Shown: piece by piece, positions 1 through 9,655 of the stretch
How positions within the stretch are numbered: the stretch's first letter is position 1
How the letters are laid out: every line of letters begins with the position of its first letter
Source: Paenibacillus rhizosphaerae
Lineage (GTDB): Bacteria; Bacillota; Bacilli; Paenibacillales; Paenibacillaceae
DNA length: 64,000 bases
Direction of reading: 5' to 3'
Assembly (NCBI RefSeq): GCF_014192015.1
Contig: NZ_JACHXJ010000001.1
Location: 1,889,935 to 1,953,934 of the forward strand
Translations under genes and position numbers: made by a program
The notes under the pieces: model-generated
Database searches by the model: none
Told to the model about the DNA's origin: nothing
What the model saw: only the letters and a program-made list of their open reading frames with translations

Positions 1-1
1 G

Positions 2-67
2 AAAGAATATCGCGGAGAAATAAGTGACCCTGTCTATATCGATTTGAAAGATGATGCGGCAACGTAA
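2..67 (+). CDS. C-terminal end of an unidentified protein, possibly an AraC-type regulator (partial)
   Basis: An open frame runs in from the left edge and stops at 65-67 (taa). It encodes about 21 residues beginning KEYRGEIS. AraC/YesN-type regulators commonly end in a P-x-E-Y-R motif followed by a short tail, and the gene downstream is the kind of binding protein such regulators control. The visible part is too short to be sure, so this is an inference from the EYR motif and the context. Confidence 0.35.
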   Translation, partial: KEYRGEISDPVYIDLKDDAAT

Positions 68-247
68 TCGTTAGGGATAGGGACAGAATGGTTAGCATAT
101 TTTAACGACTGATAAGAAATAGTCGTATACAAGAAACATACCTAACAGATTGTTATAGAAGCTTTAATATTGATATTTCACACGCTCAGCATCGTTTTTA
201 TGATAAGGATGTATAAATTATTTAAAATCTTTTGTAGGGGGCTACGT

Positions 248-1903
248 ATGAAAAGCAAAATGAAGTGGGTCGCCAGTGCTGTTAATTTGGTTTTATGTAC
301 AAGTTTGCTGGCTGCTTGCAGCTCTGGAAGCAGTGGCGGGAGTGATTCATCAAGTAAATTGGCAGAAACAAAACTTGTGAATGGCAAATTTGACCCTCCG
401 GTCAAATTGACGGTCTGGAAAAATGCCTATGACAGCAAGCCGGATGCCAGGGGCAAGACCATCCAGAATAATCCATTCATTCAGTTTATGGTCGACAAGG
501 TCGGAGTTGAATCCGTCTACCCTGAAATAATAACAGGCGATGCCTCAACCAAGCTGAAACTGAAATTGGCATCCGGCGAGAAATTACCCGATATTATTTC
601 TCTTCGTGACGATAAGCTTACCCAGGAACTAATTAGCTCGGGACAGTTTATGGAAGTAGGACCTCTCTTCGATAAATATGCTGGCGATGTTTGGAAAAAG
701 GCGATGAATGAGGATACGACGGTTTGGGATTCATTTGTTATAGATGGCAAGCGGATGGCTTTGCCTCAGCTAGACTATAAATATAACGCTGATCCTGTTC
801 TCTGGATTAGGGAAGATTGGCGCAAGAAGCTGAAACTTCCGGAGCCGAAGACGCTTGCTGATTTTGAAGTATTGTTGGATGCGTTTACAAATAAAGATCC
901 CGATGGTAATGGTAAGAAAGATACGTATGGTTATGCAGCTGGCCTAAAAGATCCGCTCAATACCTGGATGTCGGACAGCGGCTGGATTTTCGGCGAATTC
1001 GGCACGCTGCCGAATCAATGGAATAAAGCTGCCGATGGCAGCCTTGAGTATGGCTCCATTAATCCGGCGATGAAGCAGGGTTTAGCCAAACTTAAGGAAT
1101 GGTTGGACAAGGGCTATATCGATCAAGAATCCGGCATCATGGACGGAATTAAGGCAACGGATGCTGTAACTGCAGGCAAAACAGGAATGTTTGCCGGGCC
1201 CCAGTATTCTGCAGGATGGCCGATCGGCGGGTTGTTTACGAACGTGAAAGGGGCCGAAATAAAGGCGTATCCAATTCCGGTAGGACCTGATGGTAAGCGA
1301 ATGTTCCATGCTTCAAGCTTTCGTAACGGTGTCATTCTGATCAACAAGGATTGTAAAAATCCAGAAGCTTATTTTGTATATCAGAACTGGCTGTATGATA
1401 ACTATGCCAATGCAGCCGTCGGCAGTCCTTACGAATACGGATTCCAGGAAAATCTGGACTGGGCAACAATCAAAGGAAAAAAATATGTGTTTGATGACGC
1501 TAAGAACCTGAAACCAGACCTTAAGCTGGAAAAAATGAATGCCATTCAGTACGACGTTGCAAGAATACCATCCAAAATGATTGAAGACTATCAGTTGATC
1601 CTGCAAGGGAAGAAGTCCAATATCTATGGTGTTCGGCAGGAATCGATTGCAACTGCGCCGGTGCTGCTGTCCCAAAAGGATAGCGCTGTAAATTCCATGT
1701 TTACAGGAGCTCCAACACAAACAATGGTTGATCGGCAAGATTTTCTTGATAAGATGGAACGAGAAACGTTTTCGAAAATTTTGTATGGAAAGTTGCCGCT
1801 CGACGCTTTCGATGATTTCGTGAAACAATGGAAATCCGGGGGGGGCGATAAAATTACAGAAGAAGTCAACGCTTGGTACAAAGAACTTCACCCAAATAAT
1901 TAA
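248..1903 (+). CDS. Extracellular solute-binding lipoprotein of a sugar ABC transporter (family 1)
   Basis: This is a 551-residue secreted lipoprotein that would capture an oligosaccharide outside the membrane and deliver it to CUT1-type permeases. The start at 248 is chosen because a strong site (TAGGGGG, about 235-241) precedes it and the protein then opens with a typical lipoprotein signal, KMKWVASAV...LLAACSS, with the acylated Cys in the LLAAC lipobox near residue 20. The frame is open upstream to 170, but that extension has no ribosome binding site and would bury the signal peptide. The length fits the long (about 540-570) LplA-type binding proteins of Paenibacillus. The permease genes that would serve it lie convergently at 2459-4317. 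Its own control may come from the regulator ending at 67. The substrate cannot be read from the sequence. Confidence 0.9.
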   Translation: MKSKMKWVASAVNLVLCTSLLAACSSGSSGGSDSSSKLAETKLVNGKFDPPVKLTVWKNAYDSKPDARGKTIQNNPFIQFMVDKVGVESVYPEIITGDASTKLKLKLASGEKLPDIISLRDDKLTQELISSGQFMEVGPLFDKYAGDVWKKAMNEDTTVWDSFVIDGKRMALPQLDYKYNADPVLWIREDWRKKLKLPEPKTLADFEVLLDAFTNKDPDGNGKKDTYGYAAGLKDPLNTWMSDSGWIFGEFGTLPNQWNKAADGSLEYGSINPAMKQGLAKLKEWLDKGYIDQESGIMDGIKATDAVTAGKTGMFAGPQYSAGWPIGGLFTNVKGAEIKAYPIPVGPDGKRMFHASSFRNGVILINKDCKNPEAYFVYQNWLYDNYANAAVGSPYEYGFQENLDWATIKGKKYVFDDAKNLKPDLKLEKMNAIQYDVARIPSKMIEDYQLILQGKKSNIYGVRQESIATAPVLLSQKDSAVNSMFTGAPTQTMVDRQDFLDKMERETFSKILYGKLPLDAFDDFVKQWKSGGGDKITEEVNAWYKELHPNN

Positions 1904-1985
1904 TAGGTATAGAGAATATCATGTGTTAAATCTTTTACTTGATTAAAGGCTACTGGGTTCGCGGAATATCCTTAATTTATCAAAG

Positions 1986-2030
1986 AATGGTGGTGCAAGG
2001 AGCTATCCTGCGCCACCATTTCTTGTTATT
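1986..2030 (+). terminator. Rho-independent terminator of the solute-binding protein gene
   Basis: A 12-bp stem (AATGGTGGTGCA paired with TGCGCCACCATT) is followed by TTCTTGTTATT, 82 bp after the stop codon. Confidence 0.75.
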
Positions 2031-2389
2031 GAAAATTATTTCAAGGTATAAGTTCTGTATTCATCCATCATATCTCGGAAGAAATCTTTGATTTAAATAA
2101 GGTCCATTTTTATTCAAGTTCATTTTTTATATATTTACTCTATTAAAATGTTTAGGATCAAGGGACTCGTTCGACCGCGAATTCATTTCTGTCTGACCTC
2201 GAGCCGCATTTATAATTATTTGCACTCGAAAATTTTCACCTTAATACGAAAGTATATTTGTACCGACATTCAAGTAATCCTCAATAGATTAACAACTTCT
2301 CCTTGAGCGAATTGATACACATACGAAGTGGCTGAAAGAGGAGGAGAGCATCCTTTTATAGGTAAGTATCGGAACTGGTTTGATTAAAC
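2031..2389. other. Intergenic stretch with no recognised gene
   Basis: About 360 bp between the two convergent terminators. I see no open frame with a start and ribosome binding site on either strand and no clear repeat. Confidence 0.5.
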
Positions 2390-2440
2390 CAAAAAAGAAG
2401 CTGTCTCCAGGTAAATTTATAACCTTTTGAGATCAGCCTC
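2390..2440 (-). terminator. Likely terminator of the lplB/lplC-type permease operon
   Basis: Read on the minus strand, GCTG-A-TCTC pairs with GAGA-CAGC (one bulged A) and is followed by TTCTTTTTT. It lies just past the permease stop at 2459. Confidence 0.5.
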
Positions 2441-2458
2441 TTGATTGTTTATGACCAA

Positions 2459-3340
2459 CTATTCCTTAACTGCACCAATGACAATGCCTTTAACAAAGTA
2501 TTTTTGAAGAAAAGGGTAGACCAGAATAATCGGCAATGCTCCTATGAAAATTTGTGCTGCACGGATCGTCTGTCCTGAGTAGTTGTTTTTGACCTGAGTT
2601 AGATCAACATTTGAATTGCTTAAATCCTGCTGAACGATCGTTTGCTGCAAGTAGGTTGCCAATGGGATTTTATCCGGATTTGTCATGTAAATCATGCCAT
2701 CGAACCAGGAATTCCAATGGCCAACCATTGTAAATAACGCTAACGTAGCAATTGCCGGCAAGGAAATGGGAAGATAAATGCTAAACAGTGTTCTGAAATG
2801 ACCGGCACCGTCGATGAGTGCCGCTTCCTCCAACTCCTTGGGTACGCTTCTGAAAAAGTTCATTAGCAAGATCATGTTATATACGGCGACTGCTCCCGGC
2901 AAAATCAGAGCCCAGATCGAATTCATCAGTCCCAGACTTTTCACTAGAATATAGCTCGGTATCATTCCGCCGCCAAACAACGTCGTAAACAGGAATATCC
3001 AAACATAAACCGTGCGGCCGCGGAAAGCTCGTTCGTCTTTGGAGAGGGCATAACCTCCTAAGGCAATGAAAAGCATGCTTATGAAAGTTCCGATTACAGT
3101 TCGCTCGACGGAAATAAGCAGAGCTTTTGTAAAATGCATATTGTTAACGGTTGCCTTGTACGACATCGTGGTAAAATCGACCGGAAGAAGACCGACAAGG
3201 TTGGCGCTTGCTGCGGCCTTACCGCTAAGAGATACGGAAAGGACGTGAATTAAAGGGAGTAAGCACACGATGGCTGTCAACGTCAGAAAACAGTAGTTCA
3301 GCCAGGTGAAGATTCGGTAAGCAGGTGATCTGTATAACAT
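2459..3340 (-). CDS. Carbohydrate ABC transporter permease, LplC/YtcP type
   Basis: This 293-residue integral membrane protein is one of the two permease subunits of a CUT1 sugar importer. About six hydrophobic helices can be read, the first at residues 12-35. The cytoplasmic EAA loop, which contacts the ATPase, is visible as EEAALIDGAGHFRTLF near residues 175-190. The ending with PFLQKYFVKGIVIGAVKE is typical of the LplC branch. It follows the partner permease after a 20-bp gap, so the two are one operon. No ATPase gene is present; such systems usually share an MsmX-type ATPase encoded elsewhere. Confidence 0.93.
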   Translation of the reverse strand: MLYRSPAYRIFTWLNYCFLTLTAIVCLLPLIHVLSVSLSGKAAASANLVGLLPVDFTTMSYKATVNNMHFTKALLISVERTVIGTFISMLFIALGGYALSKDERAFRGRTVYVWIFLFTTLFGGGMIPSYILVKSLGLMNSIWALILPGAVAVYNMILLMNFFRSVPKELEEAALIDGAGHFRTLFSIYLPISLPAIATLALFTMVGHWNSWFDGMIYMTNPDKIPLATYLQQTIVQQDLSNSNVDLTQVKNNYSGQTIRAAQIFIGALPIILVYPFLQKYFVKGIVIGAVKE

Positions 3341-3360
3341 ATTACTGTCTCTCTCCTTCC

Positions 3361-4317
3361 TCAGAAAATGCGATAATTTGCGAATTTATAGGCAAGACGG
3401 TACGTGATAAGGATCAAAACTAGGCTTACGACCGATTTGAACATTCCCACGGCCGCCCCAAAACTGTATTTGGTGCCGACCAGGCCAGTCCGGTAAACGT
3501 AGGTATCTAAAATATCGCCCTTGTCGTATACCAGTGAATTATACAGATTGAATACCTGATCGAAATCGCCATTCAGAATACCGCCCAGTGATAAAGTGGC
3601 AACGACAGAAATGATCGGCACAATTGCAGGGAGGGTAATGTGCAGAGTTTGTTTCCAACGGTTGGCACCGTCAACCTCAGCCGCCTCATAAAGTGACGGA
3701 TTAATTCCAGAGAGCGCTGCCAGAAAAATAATGGTTGAGAACCCGAACTCCTTCCAGACGGCGCTTACAACTAGCATGACACGGAACCAGTTACCGTCAC
3801 CGAAAAAGAAGACCGATTGAAATCCGAAGAAGGCAATGATTTGGTTGACAAGCCCTTTATCTGACATGACATCGATAAGCACGCCGCTCAATATGACCCA
3901 GGATAAGAAGTGGGGAAGGTAGACCATCGTCTGTACGGTTCGTTTGAAAACAATGCTTCGCACCTCATTAAGCAGAAGAGAGAACAGGATCGGAACAATC
4001 AGGAGGCAGATGATTTTCATGGACGCTATGATTAGTGTGTTCCAGATAACCTGCCTGATATCAGGAAATTCAAACATTGTGCGGAAATGCTCTAGTCCTA
4101 CCCACTTCGAGTGGATAAATCCATTCCATGGCTTATAGTCCTGGAAGGCGATCACTGCACCCGCCATCGGGACATAGGAGAATACAATGACTAGCAGAAT
4201 AGCGGGCAGCACCATCAAGTGGAGCGGCCATGCACGTTTTAAATTTCCTGCTTTTTCTTTTTTGCGCAGGCCAGTGTGCAATAGAGTTGCTTCTTTAGTC
4301 TCGGTGGAGGTATTCAT
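3361..4317 (-). CDS. Carbohydrate ABC transporter permease, LplB type
   Basis: This 318-residue membrane protein is the first gene of the minus-strand permease pair. A polar N-terminus of about 30 residues precedes the first helix (HLMVLPAILLVIVFSYVPM). The EAA loop reads YEAAEVDGANRWKQTLHI near residue 220, and the final residues (RLAYKFANYRIF) are typical of LplB. Its promoter must lie in the roughly 120 bp shared with the divergent histidine kinase gene, so the two-component system next door probably senses or controls the imported sugar. The function is clear from family features and the substrate is unknown. Confidence 0.93.
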   Translation of the reverse strand: MNTSTETKEATLLHTGLRKKEKAGNLKRAWPLHLMVLPAILLVIVFSYVPMAGAVIAFQDYKPWNGFIHSKWVGLEHFRTMFEFPDIRQVIWNTLIIASMKIICLLIVPILFSLLLNEVRSIVFKRTVQTMVYLPHFLSWVILSGVLIDVMSDKGLVNQIIAFFGFQSVFFFGDGNWFRVMLVVSAVWKEFGFSTIIFLAALSGINPSLYEAAEVDGANRWKQTLHITLPAIVPIISVVATLSLGGILNGDFDQVFNLYNSLVYDKGDILDTYVYRTGLVGTKYSFGAAVGMFKSVVSLVLILITYRLAYKFANYRIF

Positions 4318-4438
4318 GTGTCGTCCTCACTTTCTGATAGGTTAATATAATATTCATTGTATGTCTTCATTAATGAAAGCAATAGACGAATCCGTTAGTC
4401 CTTATATCAATTTGTTAGGTTTTTTGGAGGGAACAAAA

Positions 4439-6220
4439 ATGCAGACTGCAAGGATCAATACATTTGGAAAAGTGGTCATCACTGTCTTTCTGCTTCTCAT
4501 ACCTGTTGTTTGTCTCTACAGCTACTCGAACTTAACGAGCGTAAGCGTTGTCAAGACGGAACTGGAGAAAGCAAGCCTTAGCCAGCTTAGTCAGACGGTC
4601 CGACAGATGGATGAAACCATCAATCAGCTGTTTCTGTTTACGTTTACATTAAGCCGTGATCCCAGCATAACTGATTTTGCAGATATACACTTAAACAGCG
4701 GCGACATATATGACAATCTTGAGTTACAGCAGAAAATCGCCGAGAAACTGACACTTCAAAGTGCGATGAGCAAATGGCAGAATCAATTGGTTGTATATTC
4801 GGCCATTTCGCATCAATTGATTACATCCAGCATGCCGACCATTAAGGTAGACAAGTTATTTGCGGACCATACGCTGAATGCAACCTGGAGATACCGGGTA
4901 AGTCCGGCCGTACTCAACAGCAAAGCATCGGATCCAGATGCGGATTACTTCGTCAGGGATAATGTTGAGCCATTCTCTGCGTTGTTTCAACCTGACCGTT
5001 CCAAGCTGATCATCGAAGTGATGTTTCCCGCCCATAACATCAGCAACGAATTGGACCTATATAAGAGAGGCGGCAAAGGAGATCCATTTCTGTATTCTCC
5101 GGGGCATCAATCGATTATGAATCATACCGCGAACGTTCCCTTAATTAAGGAATTGACAGGACAACTGGAACCAGACCGACTCAAGGATCATGGCAGCTTT
5201 GTCGTTGATTTATATGGGGAAGGTTTCCTAGTGAATGTGGTCAAATCTGAAAGTCTGGGCTGGTACATGATTGATTATTTACCGCTTGAACAAATTCTCG
5301 CCCCGATTACGACGAGTCGTAATCTGTTTTACTTGAGCATGGTACTTCTGCTGTTTACTGGAATTCTCGCTTCATTTCTCATCTATCGTCATGTACAGAG
5401 GCCCATCCTAACACTGATTCGCAAAGTCAGGCGGTTAGCCGGCGGTGATTATTCAACACGAATTTCCAAACGGGCCGGAAACGAATTTGATTATCTGTTT
5501 GATCAATTCAACGATATGGCCATGAAAATACAGGAGCTGGTTGAAAATGTGCTGCAGGAAAAAATTCGTTCCCGAGATGCGATTCTGAAACAGCTTCAAT
5601 CTCAGATCAATCCTCATTTTCTATATAACTGTCTATACTTTATTGTTGGAATGACGAAGCTTGGGGAGAAAGAGGCGGTTATTGCTATGGCAAATAATTT
5701 AGGGGATTATTACAAATATTCCACACGCGTGGACAATCCAATGGCGACTGTTGCTGAAGAGGTAGAGTTAGTCGACCATTACCTTAGTATTCAGAATTTA
5801 CGGATGCAGCGGATTGATTATGAAATCGACATTCCGCCAAGGATGATGGACATTCCGATCCCGCGTCTACTGCTTCAGCCAATTGTTGAAAATGCAATTA
5901 TTCATGGTTTTGAGGAGAAGCAGGAAGCTCATTATCTCTGGATCGTAGGCGAATATTCGGGAGAAGATTACCAAATTACGGTTGAGGATGATGGGCCGGG
6001 TATGGAGCCTGAGGCGCTTGCGCGCTTGCAGAACGTTCTGAAGCAGCATGCAGGGGATGAGATAGGTACTGGACTTCTCAATGTACATCGAAGACTGCAT
6101 TATAATTTCGGCGGGACGGCAGGGATTGAGGTAGTGGCTTCTAATGCAGGGGGACTCCAAGTAACGATGAGATGGAAGTGCAAAAATGAAGCAGAAAAAC
6201 TACAAGGAGACCAGGATTAG
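4439..6220 (+). CDS. Sensor histidine kinase, YesM family
   Basis: This 593-residue membrane kinase would sense an extracellular (probably sugar) signal and phosphorylate the response regulator encoded next to it. The start at 4439 has GGAGG at 4427-4430 region and places the first membrane helix (VVITVFLLLIPVVCLYSY) at residues 11-28. The frame is open 26 codons further upstream without a ribosome binding site. A large extracellular sensor domain follows, then a second helix near residue 300, a HAMP linker (RPILTLIRKVRRLAGGDY), and the His_kinase motif SQINPHFLYN with the phospho-accepting His near residue 393. The ATP-binding part contains VEDDGPGM and a G-T-G-L-L-N motif. It is followed directly by the response regulator. 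Confidence 0.92.
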   Translation: MQTARINTFGKVVITVFLLLIPVVCLYSYSNLTSVSVVKTELEKASLSQLSQTVRQMDETINQLFLFTFTLSRDPSITDFADIHLNSGDIYDNLELQQKIAEKLTLQSAMSKWQNQLVVYSAISHQLITSSMPTIKVDKLFADHTLNATWRYRVSPAVLNSKASDPDADYFVRDNVEPFSALFQPDRSKLIIEVMFPAHNISNELDLYKRGGKGDPFLYSPGHQSIMNHTANVPLIKELTGQLEPDRLKDHGSFVVDLYGEGFLVNVVKSESLGWYMIDYLPLEQILAPITTSRNLFYLSMVLLLFTGILASFLIYRHVQRPILTLIRKVRRLAGGDYSTRISKRAGNEFDYLFDQFNDMAMKIQELVENVLQEKIRSRDAILKQLQSQINPHFLYNCLYFIVGMTKLGEKEAVIAMANNLGDYYKYSTRVDNPMATVAEEVELVDHYLSIQNLRMQRIDYEIDIPPRMMDIPIPRLLLQPIVENAIIHGFEEKQEAHYLWIVGEYSGEDYQITVEDDGPGMEPEALARLQNVLKQHAGDEIGTGLLNVHRRLHYNFGGTAGIEVVASNAGGLQVTMRWKCKNEAEKLQGDQD

Positions 6221-6221
6221 A

Positions 6222-7889
6222 ATGTTGAACTTACAAATGCTTGTCGTAGATGATGAGAACTATGTCGTTGAAAGTATTGCCGACACGATCTCATGGTTTG
6301 AGTTAGGCATTGATACGGTACACAAGGCATATTCCGGGGCTGAAGCACTGGAGATCATGTCTCTATATTCGATCGATATTGTCATTGCCGATATCCGGAT
6401 GCCTGGAATGTCTGGTCTTGAGCTCATTGACAATATACGGTCCACTTGGAAGCAAGTAAAGTGCATCTTACTTTCTGGCCACTCTGAATTCGAATATGCC
6501 AGAAGGGCTATTACCCTATCCACATTTGATTATTTATTGAAGCCCGTTAAAGACGAGGTGCTCATTAAGACCGTGCGTAATGCAATAGAGGCGCTGAATT
6601 TGGAATGGGAGCAAATCACTAAGCATGCACGTTCAAGCTATCTGATTAAGGAAAACATGCCCTCTTTGCAAGCCCGGTTGCTCGGTGATTTGCTGCTGGG
6701 ACGGAAGATTCGAAGCGAAGTTCTTAAAGATAGATTGACGATGTTTGAGCTCTCATTTGATATGGGCGATGCATGCTGTTTGCTGCTTATTCGGATGGAA
6801 GACGAATTTTTGTCTGTGGATTCACACAGTCTTGCGCTTTTGGAATATGCAGTCACAAATATAGCTGATGAGATTTTTAACGATGTCTGCCGAATATGGC
6901 ACTGTAAAGACAGCTTTGAACACATAGCGGTGCTTATTCGGTTAAATAGAGAGAAGGAGGAGGAATACGAACGGTTAGGCAAGGATGAGGAGTGGCGCAG
7001 GCAGCTAATCGAACGGCTCACGATTCGTTTGCAGGGTAGCATTCGTAATTTTCTGAAAGGCAAGGTAACGATTCTGATCAGTGGCTGGGGAAAATTTCCC
7101 GATGATCTTCGCTCCACTTATTTGAAATCGTTAACTACGCTTCGTAAAAGAGCGGGAGGGGATAAAGATTATATTATTCGGGAAGACGCCTCCCTTTACC
7201 CGGAGCCGTTAGAGAATATGGATTCCAAGTCAAGGCAGCTGCAAAGCCTATATGAACCGCCAACCTTGCAGCAACTACTTGATACCGGGCGGTGGAACGA
7301 AGCGAGGAGGAAATTGGAAGATGTGTGCAAGGAACTTGCCGAGCAGTGGCCAGGCTCACTCGATCATATATCGGAAGCTTACCTTTCGATAGCAGGGTCC
7401 TTTTCTTATATCATCCATCGCAATAACCGTCAGCCATCGGAAGTTTTAGAGAAAGGCAACGATATTTTTTGCTCGCCTTATTCCATTCGATCCGCTTCGC
7501 AGCTTCGCGAGTGGGCACTGGAAATCTTAAAGGTTATCGAAAACGACATGGAAAAAGAGGTGCGCTACTCGCGTGCACATATTGTAAAAAAAGCTCAGCA
7601 ATTCATCGAGGACAATCTATCCAGTAATATATCCCTTAAAGCTGTGGCCGATCACGTGCATGTGCATTACACTCATCTATGTAAAATATATAAACTGGAA
7701 ACAGGTGAGAATCTTAGTGACTATCTATATCGTTTGAGAATGGAGTGGGCTGTTTATTTTCTGAAGAACAGTGAGGACAAAATCTATGAAATTGGTGCAA
7801 AACTGGGATACCAAAACATTCCCTACTTCATCAAAGTATTCAAGCAACATTACGGAATGACTCCACAGGAGTATCGAGAGCTGGAATAG
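6222..7889 (+). CDS. Response regulator with AraC-type DNA-binding domain, YesN family
   Basis: This 555-residue transcription factor is the partner of the preceding kinase. The receiver domain occupies residues 1-120, with the acidic pocket VVDDE at 8-12, the phosphorylated Asp at position 57 (IADIRMP) and the conserved Lys in YLLKPV. A long middle region of about 300 residues is poorly conserved. Two AraC helix-turn-helix motifs occupy the last 100 residues, ending MTPQEYRELE. The start at 6222 follows the kinase stop codon by one base and has AAGGAGA at 6204-6210. An earlier in-frame ATG at 6186 would overlap the kinase and lacks a good site. Likely targets are the divergent permease genes and nearby hydrolase genes (inference). 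Confidence 0.9.
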   Translation: MLNLQMLVVDDENYVVESIADTISWFELGIDTVHKAYSGAEALEIMSLYSIDIVIADIRMPGMSGLELIDNIRSTWKQVKCILLSGHSEFEYARRAITLSTFDYLLKPVKDEVLIKTVRNAIEALNLEWEQITKHARSSYLIKENMPSLQARLLGDLLLGRKIRSEVLKDRLTMFELSFDMGDACCLLLIRMEDEFLSVDSHSLALLEYAVTNIADEIFNDVCRIWHCKDSFEHIAVLIRLNREKEEEYERLGKDEEWRRQLIERLTIRLQGSIRNFLKGKVTILISGWGKFPDDLRSTYLKSLTTLRKRAGGDKDYIIREDASLYPEPLENMDSKSRQLQSLYEPPTLQQLLDTGRWNEARRKLEDVCKELAEQWPGSLDHISEAYLSIAGSFSYIIHRNNRQPSEVLEKGNDIFCSPYSIRSASQLREWALEILKVIENDMEKEVRYSRAHIVKKAQQFIEDNLSSNISLKAVADHVHVHYTHLCKIYKLETGENLSDYLYRLRMEWAVYFLKNSEDKIYEIGAKLGYQNIPYFIKVFKQHYGMTPQEYRELE

Positions 7890-7911
7890 GTCCCCAGATC
7901 GAAATGAATAG

Positions 7912-8073
7912 TATTATTCTCTTGGTTGGAATCGTGGGTCCATTGAGGAGAACGACCCCCAAGGAGCGGCCCGTGTGTTGATCGCTTGGAATCAAGTACT
8001 AAACTTAGGTACGATAGATCGTTTGCGCCGGATATTCTCCGAGCAATTAAGCCAAATGGGGAATGATTGTTGA
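7912..8073 (+). pseudogene. Decayed C-terminal gene fragment, family not recognised
   Basis: An open frame of about 53 codons without any start codon begins after a stop at 7909 and ends with tga at 8071-8073. It reads like real protein (YYSLGWNRGSIEEND, then AARVLIAWNQVL), with no ribosome binding site. I take it as a leftover of a deleted gene between the response regulator and the GH5-like gene. The family could not be named. Confidence 0.35.
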
Positions 8074-8210
8074 ATTATATGATGTTAAAAGTGAGTGATA
8101 TATCCACAATTTTTACTCTTTTATCCATGGACCTTAGTTGCTATATCAAGAACAATATAGAGAGAATTCATAAAAAATAGAAAAATCGTTCTTGAAGAAA
8201 GGAGCAATCT

Positions 8211-9233
8211 ATGCCAATGGGCAAGTGGAGTGAGGACAAAGCTTGGAAATGGCTGAATCGTATTGGTGAAATTCGGGGATTTAATTATGTGCCAAGAAAT
8301 GCAGTCAATTCCACGGAAATGTGGCAAGCGGAGACGTTCGAAGAAAAGATCATGGATCAAGAACTCTCTTGGGCAAAGCAGTACGGTTTAAACGGGGCTA
8401 GGGTATTTCTGCCATATGCGGTATGGAGGCAAGACCCTGATGGATTTAAGGTAAGATTTGATCGGTTTTTGGAAATAGCCGCTCAGCATAATATCCGTAT
8501 CATGCCGGTTTTATTCGACGATTGTGCTTTTTCAGGCAAACAGCCGTATTTAGGAAAACAATCTGCCCCGATCCCAGGGGTACACAACAGCGGGTGGACA
8601 CCGAGTCCGGGGGTTGAACTGGCAGATACCCAAACAAGGTGGCCGGAACTTCGCGAATATGTGGACGATTTGCTTCTTACTTTTTCTGACGATCATCGAA
8701 TCTTAATATGGGATCTGTATAATGAGCCTGGCAACTCTGAAAGGGGAGAGCGAAGCCTTCCGCTGGTGGAAGCTAGCTTTGAATGGGCACGTGAGTTGGA
8801 AGTGTCGCAACCGCTGACGGTTGGTGCCTGGATTGACTTCCAAGGATCGATGTCGAAGCGACTGTACGAATTGTCAGATATTATTACCTTCCATTACTAT
8901 GGTGATCCCGGGAGTGAGGAAGGGAGCACTACGTTGCATTCTTGTTTATCCTACGGCCGTCCGGTTTTATGTACGGAATGGCTTAAGCGTCAGGATAACA
9001 ATCGGTTTGAGAACATGTTGCCATTATTCAGGGAGCACCGGATCGGTTCCTATTTCTGGGGACTCGTTGCCGGTAAGACGCAAACCTACATGCATTGGGG
9101 ATCAGAAGAGGGCGCTGCAATACCAGCCATCTGGCAGCACGATCTGCTGCGATCGGACGGAACACCCTACGATGAAAGAGAGGCAGAATTTCTTCAGAAA
9201 TTTTCCACTGCAGATTCTGAAATGAAGTTCTGA
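8211..9233 (+). CDS. GH5-like glycoside hydrolase (cellulase-superfamily TIM barrel), cytoplasmic
   Basis: This 340-residue hydrolase is expected to cleave beta-linked oligosaccharides inside the cell, as no signal peptide is present. AGGAG precedes the ATG at a normal distance. It opens with the sequence IRGFNYVPRNAVNS of a short (beta/alpha)8 barrel. The likely acid/base is Glu172 in IWDLYNEPGN and the likely nucleophile is Glu256 in VLCTEWL, the spacing expected for clan GH-A. A Trp-rich loop (YFWGLVAGKTQTYMHWGS) near residue 285 would line the active site. Databases often label relatives '1,4-beta-xylanase' or 'cellulase'; the substrate is not determinable here. A terminator hairpin follows at 9509. 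Confidence 0.82.
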   Translation: MPMGKWSEDKAWKWLNRIGEIRGFNYVPRNAVNSTEMWQAETFEEKIMDQELSWAKQYGLNGARVFLPYAVWRQDPDGFKVRFDRFLEIAAQHNIRIMPVLFDDCAFSGKQPYLGKQSAPIPGVHNSGWTPSPGVELADTQTRWPELREYVDDLLLTFSDDHRILIWDLYNEPGNSERGERSLPLVEASFEWARELEVSQPLTVGAWIDFQGSMSKRLYELSDIITFHYYGDPGSEEGSTTLHSCLSYGRPVLCTEWLKRQDNNRFENMLPLFREHRIGSYFWGLVAGKTQTYMHWGSEEGAAIPAIWQHDLLRSDGTPYDEREAEFLQKFSTADSEMKF

Positions 9234-9247
9234 ACTGGAATCTACGC

Positions 9248-9457
9248 ATGGACATGGAGGGTGTAAGCACGCTGCAAGAGCGGATTCATGAATCGAAGCT
9301 GCACAGGTTATGCTGGTGTTTGAGGCAATTACCTGAATATGGCCTGTTGCCAGCCCATACTTTATCCATTCAAGAACGGGCACAGTTTTTTAGAATGCAT
9401 AGGGCACTTATTGAGAAAAAAAAGAGCGAACAGGTATTGAAGTCTAAATACACCTGA
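9248..9457 (+). other. Short open frame of doubtful reality
   Basis: A 69-codon frame starts 15 bp after the GH5-like stop. It has no clear ribosome binding site. Its translation (HRLCWCLRQLPEYGLLPAHT) looks like folded protein rather than random reading, so it may be the worn C-terminal end of another gene. No family was recognised. Confidence 0.25.
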
Positions 9458-9508
9458 GTTTCACATAGAGAAATATGAAGATCATTTGGATATTAAATAT
9501 AATGAACG

Positions 9509-9542
9509 ATGGCGGTATCAGATCTTTATACTGTGCCGCCAT
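9509..9542. terminator. Hairpin between convergent genes
   Basis: ATGGCGG pairs with CCGCCAT around a short loop and is followed by TATTATTATC. It could serve the GH5-like gene (plus) and, less well, the convergent AraC gene (minus). Confidence 0.6.
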
Positions 9543-9655
9543 TATTATTATCTGACCTGAATATCAAAAGAACAGCGGACCGTAACTATTAAAAAGTGAG
9601 GCAACTGGTTTACGGTATCCACAAAATAGAAATTCTATTTCTCCGGATTGGTCAT

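Noticed and set aside
1313..1891. 192-codon minus-strand frame
   Set aside because: Shadow of the solute-binding protein gene; no signal or family motif.
7912..8073. Fragment as a functional small protein
   Set aside because: There is no start codon in the frame and no ribosome binding site; kept only as a likely remnant.
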